Shown here piece by piece: positions 1 through 5,638 of a DNA stretch of 7,059 nucleotides (the first letter of the stretch is position 1; the number at the start of each line of letters is the position of its first letter). Both the position numbers and the translations under genes were made by a program. The DNA comes from Indioceanicola sp046045995 (GTDB lineage: Bacteria; Pseudomonadota; Alphaproteobacteria; Azospirillales; Azospirillaceae), in assembly GCA_046045995.1 (NCBI GenBank), contig JBJOKR010000225.1:1-7059 (forward strand), in the 5' to 3' direction. The notes under the pieces were generated by a model. The model was given only the letters and a program-made list of their open reading frames with translations. It had not been told where the DNA came from and did not search any database.

Positions 1-309
1 GCCTTTCTGCAGGATGGCCAGCATGGCCGGCGGCTGGGACATCCCGGCGCGCAGCACGGCATCGGCCAGACCCACCGCATCCTCCGCCGTGCGCGCGATC
101 AGCAGAACGACCAAAGGCGCGCAGGAGCGGCATAGTCGGGTGACATCCTCCGCCGCGGCAGGGGCGGGCAGGCGTACAAGTCCATCGAAGCCGGCATGGC
201 GAAGCAACGCGGTTTCCGCCCCGTCGGCGGCATCCGTCTCACCGACAATCAGGATATGGGCGCCAGAAGATGTCAAAGGGGAGTCACCGGTAAAAAAGTC
301 GATATTCAT
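1..309 (-). CDS. Receiver-like (pseudo-receiver) protein, N-terminal part only
   Basis: An open frame of 103 codons begins at an ATG and is still open at the window edge, so the C-terminus is missing. Near the N-terminus, HILIVGETDAA resembles the first beta strand of CheY-type receivers (usual ILIVDDD). It is followed by an LLRHAGF helix, and APLVVLLIART sits where receivers normally read PDLVLLDLxMP. The fold pattern is therefore receiver-like, but the acidic pair after strand 1 is reduced to ET, and the phospho-acceptor Asp at the end of strand 3 is replaced by hydrophobic residues. If it is a receiver it probably cannot be phosphorylated in the usual way. An output domain (for example HD-GYP, GGDEF or DNA binding) could follow outside the window. 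There is no good Shine-Dalgarno before the ATG (GGGA lies about 14 bases upstream). It lies 105 bases downstream of moaE on the same strand. The family call is tentative; that the frame is coding is more likely than not. Confidence 0.5.
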   Translation of the reverse strand, partial: MNIDFFTGDSPLTSSGAHILIVGETDAADGAETALLRHAGFDGLVRLPAPAAAEDVTRLCRSCAPLVVLLIARTAEDAVGLADAVLRAGMSQPPAMLAILQKG

Positions 310-414
310 CTTAATGGCCGATTCCCGCTCTTGCCAATTTGAAATGGTTGCAGGTCCGCATTTCCGGGAATGCAGACTTGGCTGGCCCGGCCGTCATGAT
401 CTGCGGCCCTGGCA

Positions 415-909
415 TCAGGGGTTCCAGCGGTCAGCCGCCGCCTGGTCAGTCTCCCGCGCCTCCACCCAGCGCTCCCCCTCGGGCGTTTCCTCCTGCTTCC
501 AGAAGGGGGCCTTCGTCTTCAGCCAGTCGATCAGGAACCAGCACGCCTCGAACGCTGCTGCCCGGTGGGCGGAGGCAACGGCCACCATGACGATGCGGTC
601 GCCCGGTTCCAGCCGCCCGAAGCGATGGATGATAAGCGTGGCGTCAAGGGGCCAGCGGGCATTCGCCTCCGCCTCGATGGCGGCCAGCTGGCGCTCGGTC
701 ATGCCGGGGTAATGTTCCAGGGTCATGGACCGGACAGGCGTTCCCGCCTCCGACCTGCCCCCTGGGCCCTTGTCGTGCATGTCCCGGGCGTGCATGTCCC
801 GGACCATACCAATGAAGCTGGTGACCCCGCCGATCGCCGTATTGCCGGCGGTCAGGCGCGACAGCTCCACGCCAGGGTCGAAATCCTCTGCCTGAACCCG
901 CACTGTCAT
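415..909 (-). CDS. moaE: Molybdopterin synthase catalytic (large) subunit MoaE
   Basis: This 164-residue protein is the large subunit of molybdopterin synthase. With thiocarboxylated MoaD it inserts the two dithiolene sulfurs into precursor Z (cPMP) to give molybdopterin, in the cytoplasm. Family signatures seen are GGVTSFIGMVRD (27-38), MTLEHYPGMTE (62-72), IIHRFGRLEPGD (93-104), the conserved His-Arg at 115-116, and LKTKAPFWKQE (130-140). K131 and K138 have the spacing of the two active-site lysines of E. coli MoaE (K119 and K126). A good Shine-Dalgarno, AGGGGGAT, sits 7 bases before the ATG. The gene follows moaD by 29 bases, as expected for the pair. The loop between the VRD and MTLEHYPGM motifs is longer than in E. 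coli MoaE and is built partly from a short tandem repeat. An imperfect hairpin lies downstream at 358-373 without a T run, so no terminator is called. Confidence 0.96.
   Translation of the reverse strand: MTVRVQAEDFDPGVELSRLTAGNTAIGGVTSFIGMVRDMHARDMHDKGPGGRSEAGTPVRSMTLEHYPGMTERQLAAIEAEANARWPLDATLIIHRFGRLEPGDRIVMVAVASAHRAAAFEACWFLIDWLKTKAPFWKQEETPEGERWVEARETDQAAADRWNP
775..804. repeat. 15-bp tandem duplication inside moaE
   Basis: Two adjacent 15-base units (775-789 and 790-804) differ at one base, the 14th (g versus a). In the moaE frame they encode the back-to-back pentapeptide-like stretches RDMHA and RDMHD (residues 38-47). The duplication keeps the frame and lies in the surface loop before MTLEHYPGM, so the protein stays intact. 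Confidence 0.85.
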
Positions 910-938
910 GGCCCGGATCCCCCTGGTGTTCGGGCGTG

Positions 939-1190
939 TCAGCCGCCGGTGACGGGGGGGAACAGCGCCACCTCATCCCCCGGGGCGACCGGGTGGGAAT
1001 AGGGCACATGTTCCTGGTTCACGGCGACCTTGACCACGGCGGTATTGGCCAGGGCATCGGCATAGCCGGGGCCGCGGGTCTTCAGCCATGCCACCAGCCC
1101 CGCCACATCGGTGACGGTGAGGGGCGGTGTCACCTCCTCCTCCCCCAGGCCGATCTTCGTGCGCAGCCAGGCGAAATAGAGAAGCCTCAT
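939..1190 (-). CDS. moaD: Molybdopterin synthase sulfur carrier (small) subunit MoaD
   Basis: This 83-residue ubiquitin-like protein has its C-terminal Gly-Gly (PPVTGG) adenylated and converted to a thiocarboxylate, which donates sulfur within molybdopterin synthase. Visible features are the N-terminal strand MRLLYFAWLRTKIG, a mid-protein AVVKVAVNQEHV strand, the GDEVALFPPVTGG ending typical of MoaD, and the free diglycine terminus immediately before the stop. The frame stays open further upstream (to 1316), but the start at 1190 is chosen because a strong GGAGG Shine-Dalgarno (1197-1201) lies 6 bases before that ATG and the resulting length fits the family. Its ATG overlaps the pgsA stop in an ATGA, implying translational coupling. 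moaE follows directly. Confidence 0.95.
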   Translation of the reverse strand: MRLLYFAWLRTKIGLGEEEVTPPLTVTDVAGLVAWLKTRGPGYADALANTAVVKVAVNQEHVPYSHPVAPGDEVALFPPVTGG

Positions 1191-1795
1191 GCCCCGCCTC
1201 CCGCGTTCCTGTCGGGAATGGTCTTGGCGGCGGTCTCCGCCGGGGCCAGCATGTACTTCAGCCCGGCGCGCAGGTAATCCCAGCCTGTCAGCAGGGTCAG
1301 CCCGGCGGCGATCCACAGCCCGGCCTCCCCGATCAGGCGGGTGGGCAGCCAGGCCGGGCCGTCATCCCCGACGATCAGCACCCCGATCGCCACCATCTGA
1401 ATGGCGGTCTTCCACTTGGCCAGGTTGCTGACCGGCACCCCGACCCGCAGCCCGGCCAGGAATTCCCGCAGGCCGGATACCATCACCTCCCGCAGCAGGA
1501 TGACCAACGCGGCCAGGACCACCAGCCCCTCCACCTTGCCGATCGCCACCAGCATCATCAGCACCGCCGCCACAAGAAGCTTGTCGGCGATGGGATCCAG
1601 GAACTTGCCGATGACGCTTTCCTCCTGCCAGGCCCGGGCCAGATAGCCATCCACCCAGTCGGTGATCCCGGCGGCGGAGAACAGGGCGCAGGCGGCATAG
1701 GCGGCCCAGGGGCCGTCAACATAGAACAGCCCGACCACCACCGGGATCACGGCGATGCGCGACAGGGTAAGGATGTTCGGAAGGCTGGTCAGCAT
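1187..1795 (-). CDS. pgsA: CDP-diacylglycerol--glycerol-3-phosphate 3-phosphatidyltransferase (phosphatidylglycerophosphate synthase)
   Basis: PgsA is an inner-membrane enzyme that transfers the phosphatidyl group from CDP-diacylglycerol to sn-glycerol-3-phosphate, the committed step to phosphatidylglycerol and cardiolipin. The 202-residue length fits. The N-terminal SLPNILTLSRI is typical of PgsA. The CDP-alcohol phosphotransferase signature is complete at residues 46-71, with D46, D49-G50, A53-R54, G63, D67 and D71 at the canonical spacing. Several hydrophobic segments follow (about 8-26, 30-44, 73-100, 131-143 and 154-170), consistent with a polytopic membrane protein. LREVMVSGLREF (101-112) is another family motif. 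It lies 89 bases downstream of uvrC, the same order as in many proteobacteria including E. coli, and its stop overlaps the moaD start. The Shine-Dalgarno is weak (GGAT about 6 bases before the ATG), so expression may depend on readthrough from uvrC. Confidence 0.96.
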   Translation of the reverse strand: MLTSLPNILTLSRIAVIPVVVGLFYVDGPWAAYAACALFSAAGITDWVDGYLARAWQEESVIGKFLDPIADKLLVAAVLMMLVAIGKVEGLVVLAALVILLREVMVSGLREFLAGLRVGVPVSNLAKWKTAIQMVAIGVLIVGDDGPAWLPTRLIGEAGLWIAAGLTLLTGWDYLRAGLKYMLAPAETAAKTIPDRNAGGGA

Positions 1796-1884
1796 GATAT
1801 CCGGGGGCCGGTCGCGGCGGGAGCGGGGAAGGGCAGGGTGGGCAGTGTGACGGGCGGCAGGGGGTTCGCGTCCGGCGCGCCATC

Positions 1885-3861
1885 CTAGCCAGGGGAGCCG
1901 TCGGGATGGAAGTGTGCATAGATGCGACGGGCGACCGCCTTGCTGATTCCCTCCACCGCCTCCAGATCTGCCAGACCCGCGCGGGACACGGCGCGGGCAC
2001 TGCCGAAATGGTGCAGCAGGGCCTTCTTGCGCTTCGGCCCGATATTCGGGATCTCATCCAGCGGGCTGGCGCCAATGGCTTTTTCACGCTTCGCCCGGTG
2101 GGTGCCGATGGCGAAACGGTGCGCCTCATCCCGCAGCCGTTGCAGGAAGTACAGGACTGGGTCCTTCGGGTCCATGCCGAAGGGCGGGCGGCCGGGGATG
2201 AAGAACCGTTCCCGCCCCGCATCGCGGTCCGGCCCCTTGGCGACGCCGACAAAGGGAATGTCGTCGATGCCCAGTTCCGCGAACACCTCCACCGCCACGG
2301 CCACCTGCCCCTCGCCCCCGTCGATCAGGACCAGATCGGGCCAGCTTTCCCCCGTCCGCTCCGGATCCTCCTTGATGGCGCGTTCGAACCGGCGGGTCAG
2401 CACCTCCCGCATCATGGCGTAATCGTCGCCGGCGGCGTCGGCGTCCTTGATGTTGAACTTGCGGTAGGCGTTCTTGACGAACCCGTCCGGCCCGGCGACG
2501 ATCATGCCGCCGACGGCGTTGGTCCCCTGGATGTGGGAGTTGTCGTAGACCTCGATCCGCTTCGGCGGTTCGGTCAGCCCGAACACCTCCGCCACCCCGG
2601 CCAGCAGCTTGGCCTGGCTGCCGGTTTCGGCCAGGCGGCGGCCATGGGCTTCACGCGCATTGGTCAGGGCGTGGTCCACCAACCGCTTCTTGTCGCCCCG
2701 CTGGGGCCGGTGCAGTTCCACCTTGCTGCCCGCCCGGATGGACAGCGCCTCCTCCAGCAGGTCATGCTCCGCCAGATCGTGGCTGACCAGGACCAGGGCG
2801 GGGGCGGCCTTGTTCTCATAGAACTGGGCGGTGAAGGCGGCCATCACCTCCGCCACCTCCTGCGATTTGTCGTGGCTGGGAAAATAGGCACGGTTGCCGT
2901 AATTGCGCCCGCCGCGGAAGAAGAAGACCTGGACACAGGTGGTACCGCCGTCCTGATGGGCGGCGATCACGTCGGCATCGTCCACGCCCTCCACATTGAT
3001 ATCCTGATGGGCCTGGATGGCGGTCAGGGCGCGGATGCGGTCGCGCAGCTTGGCGGCGGTTTCGAATTCCAGGTTCTCGGACGCGGTCTGCATGGCTTCG
3101 GCCAGCTTCGCCTGGATGTCTCGGCTGCGCCCGGACAGGAAGGCCTTCGCTTCCGCCACCTGGGTCGCGTACTGACCCCGCCCGACCCGGCCGACACAGG
3201 GTGCCGTGCAGCGCTTGATCTGGAATTGAAGGCAGGGCCGGGTGCGGCTGGAAAAGACGCTGTCCGTGCAGTTGCGGATCTGGAAGGCCCGTTGCAGGGC
3301 CGTCATCACCCGGTTCACTGATCCCGCACTGGCGAAGGGGCCGAAATAATCCCCGTCCCGGTCGCGGCCGCCGCGGTGCTTGGTGATCTGGGGATAGTCA
3401 TGATCGCCGGTGATCAGGATGTGCGGGAAGGTCTTGTCGTCCCGCAGCAATACATTGTAGCGCGGCATCAGCCGCTTGATCAGGTTGCTTTCCAGCAGCA
3501 GCGCCTCGACCTCCGTATGGGTCGTGACGAATTCCATGGTGATCGTCTCCGCCACCATGCGCTGGAGCCGGACGGGCAGCTTGGCCACCTGGGTGTAGTT
3601 GGTGACCCGGCGCTTCAGGTTGCGGGCCTTGCCCACATACAGCACGTCCCCCTCCGCATTCATCATGCGGTAAACACCCGGCGTCTCCGGCAGGGTGCGC
3701 ACATAGTCCCGGATCGTCTCCACCCCGCGGGACAGGTCGGCCGTGCTGCGGCGCGGGCGCGCGGCCACGGGGCCGCTGGCGCCGATCGGCGGGGACAGGG
3801 GCTGGGCGGACGCGGCGGCCGGATCGGCCGTGTCCGGGGTGGGGGCGGGATGGTCGCTCAT
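1885..3861 (-). CDS. uvrC: Excinuclease ABC subunit C
   Basis: UvrC makes both incisions in nucleotide excision repair after UvrB marks the lesion. All domains are present in 658 residues. The GIY-YIG nuclease for the 3' cut is at about 56-135 (GVY 62-64, LYVG 74-77, R80, LLLESNLIK 121-129). A cysteine cluster C198, C210, C218, C222 has exactly the spacing of the Fe-S-liganding cysteines of E. coli UvrC. The UVR/UvrB-binding helix pair is at about 249-283. The RNase H-like nuclease for the 5' cut has YDNSH (D440), GDDYAMM (D479/D480), LIDGGEGQ (D514) and H581. The tandem helix-hairpin-helix DNA-binding region is at about 598-655. The first 50 or so residues form a Pro/Ala-rich, probably disordered extension that E. 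coli UvrC lacks. The ATG at 3861 is the only early ATG start, but it has no good Shine-Dalgarno, and a GTG at residue 47 is an alternative. It heads the uvrC-pgsA-moaD-moaE run. Confidence 0.98.
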   Translation of the reverse strand: MSDHPAPTPDTADPAAASAQPLSPPIGASGPVAARPRRSTADLSRGVETIRDYVRTLPETPGVYRMMNAEGDVLYVGKARNLKRRVTNYTQVAKLPVRLQRMVAETITMEFVTTHTEVEALLLESNLIKRLMPRYNVLLRDDKTFPHILITGDHDYPQITKHRGGRDRDGDYFGPFASAGSVNRVMTALQRAFQIRNCTDSVFSSRTRPCLQFQIKRCTAPCVGRVGRGQYATQVAEAKAFLSGRSRDIQAKLAEAMQTASENLEFETAAKLRDRIRALTAIQAHQDINVEGVDDADVIAAHQDGGTTCVQVFFFRGGRNYGNRAYFPSHDKSQEVAEVMAAFTAQFYENKAAPALVLVSHDLAEHDLLEEALSIRAGSKVELHRPQRGDKKRLVDHALTNAREAHGRRLAETGSQAKLLAGVAEVFGLTEPPKRIEVYDNSHIQGTNAVGGMIVAGPDGFVKNAYRKFNIKDADAAGDDYAMMREVLTRRFERAIKEDPERTGESWPDLVLIDGGEGQVAVAVEVFAELGIDDIPFVGVAKGPDRDAGRERFFIPGRPPFGMDPKDPVLYFLQRLRDEAHRFAIGTHRAKREKAIGASPLDEIPNIGPKRKKALLHHFGSARAVSRAGLADLEAVEGISKAVARRIYAHFHPDGSPG

Positions 3862-3958
3862 GCTGCGATCAAATGGCCGATCCGCCCGTGCCGGTCAATG
3901 CGGGCGCGGCATACGGGGTGGATCCCGGGTGCAGGTGCCCGTCGGAACCCTGTCCCTG

Positions 3959-3971
3959 TCTCGAATCGAGA
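3959..3971. repeat. Perfect 13-bp palindrome TCTCGA-A-TCGAGA upstream of uvrC
   Basis: Six-base arms flank a single central A, a layout common for dimeric repressor operators. It lies 98 bases upstream of the uvrC start, in the probable leader or promoter region. Its function is unknown, and it matches neither the alphaproteobacterial GTTC-N7-GTTC LexA site nor the E. coli CTGT-N8-ACAG type. Confidence 0.5.
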
Positions 3972-4019
3972 GATCGGGTCCCGCCCGACGACGGGGGCTG
4001 TGGGATCATCCACCAAAGC

Positions 4020-4040
4020 TGTGGATAAGTCTGCGGACAA
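4020..4040 (-). promoter_or_regulatory. DnaA box (TTATCCACA) with adjacent degenerate copy
   Basis: Bases 4020-4028 read TGTGGATAA, the exact complement of the consensus DnaA box TTATCCACA. A second nonamer at 4032-4040 (TGCGGACAA) matches with two changes, 12 bases further on in the same orientation. The site lies 159 bases upstream of uvrC and next to the AT-rich patch. DnaA could bind here as a regulator or titration site. A single perfect box is too little to call a replication origin. Confidence 0.5.
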
Positions 4041-4095
4041 ACCGGGGTGACGGGTGTGGGACCCCAAGTACGGCAAGGACTCCACCTGTCTGCAT

Positions 4096-4120
4096 AAAAA
4101 ATAGGCATAACTTTGCCTAT
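4096..4120 (-). terminator. Hairpin plus T run, probable intrinsic terminator of the msr transcript
   Basis: Reading the minus strand, a perfect 7-bp stem (ATAGGCA / TGCCTAT) with a 6-base loop runs directly into TTTTTT, the shape of a Rho-independent terminator. It lies about 270 bases downstream of the msrA stop and upstream of uvrC, so it could separate the two transcription units. The stem is short and has only 3 G/C pairs of 7, so termination may be weak. The same palindrome could instead be an operator. Confidence 0.45.
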
Positions 4121-4144
4121 CATTGATTTTATTGGGTTTTTTCC

Positions 4145-4194
4145 CTGTCAATAGGTCATGGCTCTGTCATAGGACGCTTTTTCGGACTTGACAG
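4145..4194. repeat. Cluster of CTGTCA / TGACAG repeats
   Basis: CTGTCA occurs at 4145-4150 and 4164-4169 as part of the longer direct repeat CTGTCA(A)TAGG (4145-4155 and 4164-4173). The inverted form TTGACAG is at 4188-4194, pairing exactly with CTGTCAA at 4145-4151. Another TTGACAG is at 4348-4354. Some copies look like -35 hexamers, but none has a good -10 at normal spacing. These may be binding half-sites or chance. Confidence 0.35.
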
Positions 4195-4387
4195 GCAGCA
4201 GAGCAACAGGGGAAGCGGGGTCTATGGTGACTTGTGTAAAACTTCAGGCACCTGCAATGGCCTGATCCCAGGCCGATCCGCCGCCGCCTTCTGCCCGGAA
4301 GGCATAGGTTCTCCCGGACAGGGGCAGGGACGGGTTGGGGACCGGCGTTGACAGGGCTTCGGCAGGGTAACAGACAGGCGGATCCCA

Positions 4388-5044
4388 TCAGCCCTGGGGA
4401 GCGCCGCCCGCTGCCGGACCCCACAATTGTTGAAGCCGCTGGTCACGACCGCAGTTCCATCGATAATAGCGATACTTCACTTGGTTCCTCTGATGGAAAT
4501 CCTGGTGATACTCCTCCGCCGGGTAGAAGTTGCCCGGTGCCAGCTGGATCACAGGCGTGACGATTTCCCGCCCCAGGGCGGCGGCCGCCTCATCCCGTGA
4601 GGTCTGGGCGATGGCCAGTTCCTCTGCCGATCCCGCGAAGACAGCGGTGGTATAGCTTTCCCCCCGGTCACAGAACTGCCCGCCCGCATCGGTCGGATCC
4701 ACCGTCCGCCAGTAGATGCGGACCAATTGGGCGAAGCTGACCTTCGCGGGGTCGTAGGTGACCCGCACCACCTCCCGATGCCCGGTGCCACCAGCGGTGA
4801 CCTGGCGGTAGCCGGGATTCTCCACATGCCCACCGGCATAGCCGGACGTTGTCTCCAGCACCCCAGGTACCTTGTCGAAATCGGATTCCGTGCACCAGAA
4901 GCAGCCGCCGGCGAACACGACCGTGGCTGGTGCTTCCATCACCCCGGCGGGGGGCGCGCCGGGGGCAGGGGTCTGTGCGACGGTCGGGGTGCCGGTCAGC
5001 ATCGCCGCCGCCAGCAGGGTCACTATGGGGAGAAGGCGGGTCAT
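4388..5044 (-). CDS. msrA: Peptide-methionine (S)-S-oxide reductase MsrA, exported
   Basis: MsrA reduces the S epimer of methionine sulfoxide in proteins and as the free amino acid. The 218-residue product has a Sec-type signal peptide (MTRLLPIVTLLAAAMLTGTPTVAQ, cleavage probably near residue 24), a short Pro/Ala-rich linker, and then the MsrA domain. GGCFWCTE (46-53) contains the nucleophile C48. Further family motifs are SGYAGG (67-72), TGHREVVRVTYDP (87-99), EEYHQDF (177-183) and YRYYRWNCGRDQRL (191-204), whose C198 is the likely resolving cysteine. The frame extends upstream inside msrB, but the ATG at 5044 is chosen because it gives a clean signal peptide and follows the msrB stop by 5 bases, with GGGGTG as a Shine-Dalgarno spanning the msrB stop. 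Export places it in the periplasm with its partner MsrB. Confidence 0.96.
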   Translation of the reverse strand: MTRLLPIVTLLAAAMLTGTPTVAQTPAPGAPPAGVMEAPATVVFAGGCFWCTESDFDKVPGVLETTSGYAGGHVENPGYRQVTAGGTGHREVVRVTYDPAKVSFAQLVRIYWRTVDPTDAGGQFCDRGESYTTAVFAGSAEELAIAQTSRDEAAAALGREIVTPVIQLAPGNFYPAEEYHQDFHQRNQVKYRYYRWNCGRDQRLQQLWGPAAGGAPQG

Positions 5045-5049
5045 GCCGA

Positions 5050-5565
5050 TCACCCCGCAGCGCCAACCGGCGCACCGGATCCGGCCGGCCGGAATTCCAT
5101 GGCGATGCCGTTCATGCAGTAGCGCAGGCCCGTGGGCGGCGGCCCGTCGGGGAAGACATGGCCCAGATGCCCGCCACAATTGGCGCAATGCACCTCTGTC
5201 CGGACCATGAAGAAGGACCTGTCCTCCTTCTCCCCCACCGCGTTCGCCAGGGGGGCGTAGAAGCTGGGCCAGCCGGTCCCGCTCTCATACTTCGTGGCAC
5301 TGTCGAACAGGGGGTGGTCGCAGCCGGCGCAGTGGAAGGTTCCCGCCCGCTTTTCCTGGTTCAGGGGGCTGGTTCCGGCCCGTTCCGTCCCATGCTCCCG
5401 CAGCACGCGGTAGGCACCGGGGGACAGGCGCTGGCGCCACTCCGCCTCGGTCAGCTGGAACGGGAACTGCTTCCCGCCATCCGCCCCGCGCACGGCGCCC
5501 GCTCCCAGGATGCCGGCGGTCAGCCCGCCGATCCCACCCAGGAATTGTCGCTTCGTCATACCCAT
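5050..5565 (-). CDS. msrB: Peptide-methionine (R)-S-oxide reductase MsrB with Tat-like signal
   Basis: MsrB reduces the R epimer of methionine sulfoxide, complementing MsrA. The 171-residue protein has the four zinc-binding cysteines in two CxxC pairs (C79/C82 and C127/C130), SGTGWPSFY (95-103), HLGHVFPDGP (133-142) and RYCMNGIAMEF (148-158) with catalytic C150. E. coli MsrB has a cysteine in SGCGWPSF; here it is T97, and no other cysteine exists, so this is a one-catalytic-cysteine form. The N-terminus MTKRQFLGGIGGLTAGILGAGAVRGA looks like a Tat signal (S/T-R-R-x-F-L-K) in which the first Arg is Lys. The start at 5565 is supported by AGAGGTG 6 bases upstream; a second ATG at 5559 is in frame and would give MTKRQF. 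The gene follows the hydrolase by 73 bases and precedes msrA by 5. Confidence 0.96.
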   Translation of the reverse strand: MGMTKRQFLGGIGGLTAGILGAGAVRGADGGKQFPFQLTEAEWRQRLSPGAYRVLREHGTERAGTSPLNQEKRAGTFHCAGCDHPLFDSATKYESGTGWPSFYAPLANAVGEKEDRSFFMVRTEVHCANCGGHLGHVFPDGPPPTGLRYCMNGIAMEFRPAGSGAPVGAAG

Positions 5566-5571
5566 CTCCGA

Positions 5572-5578
5572 CACCTCT
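5572..5578 (-). promoter_or_regulatory. Shine-Dalgarno of msrB
   Basis: AGAGGTG lies 6 bases before the ATG at 5565 and 12 before the in-frame ATG at 5559. It decides the msrB start against the longer open frame reaching 5700, which would run into the end of the hydrolase gene. Confidence 0.7.
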
Positions 5579-5638
5579 TTGTTCGGCCCGCATCCAGATG
5601 GTGCAATACCCCGCTTGGGCGAGGGGGGAACCGGGGCA

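Larger units (their letters stand above)
3862..4387. other. Gene-free gap between msrA and uvrC
   Basis: About 525 bases with no convincing coding sequence on either strand. The open frames here lack recognisable motifs, Shine-Dalgarno sites and family resemblance. The gap must hold the 3' end of the msrBA transcript and probably the uvrC promoter and leader. Its centre (about 4090-4160) is strikingly AT-rich for this window. It contains the palindrome at 3959-3971, the DnaA-box pair at 4020-4040, the terminator-shaped hairpin at 4096-4120 and CTGTCA-type repeats from 4145 onward, each listed separately. A further GC-rich hairpin, GGCCTG-ATCC-CAGGCC, lies at 4259-4274 with no T run. I could not place a persuasive -35/-10 pair for uvrC. 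The minus-strand TTGACA (4151-4146) is followed by TAAAAT, but only 14 bases later. Confidence 0.7.

Noticed and set aside
358..373. Imperfect palindrome between moaE and the receiver-like gene
   Set aside because: The stem includes a wobble, has almost no loop and is not followed by T residues, so it is not called a terminator.
1906..3321. Long 471-codon plus-strand frame opposite uvrC
   Set aside because: uvrC on the other strand is unambiguous with all domains. The opposite frame is a by-product of codon use in GC-rich DNA.
3858..4151. A 97-codon minus-strand frame whose stop overlaps the uvrC start in ATGA
   Set aside because: It starts at a TTG, has no Shine-Dalgarno, crosses the AT-rich hairpin and DnaA box, and shows no recognisable motif. 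The overlap alone is not evidence of a gene.
3862..4160. Chromosomal replication origin
   Set aside because: Only one perfect DnaA box and one degenerate copy are visible, and none of the usual origin neighbours (dnaA, hemE, parAB) is present. Kept only as a finding to check.
3862..4200. LexA (SOS) operator upstream of uvrC
   Set aside because: I looked for GTTC-N7-GTTC, its complement, and CTGT-N8-ACAG by eye and found no match.
4167..4446. Two minus-strand frames overlapping the 3' end of msrA
   Set aside because: They are rich in Arg, Pro, Ser and Gly as expected for shadow frames in GC-rich DNA, overlap each other and msrA, and have no family resemblance.
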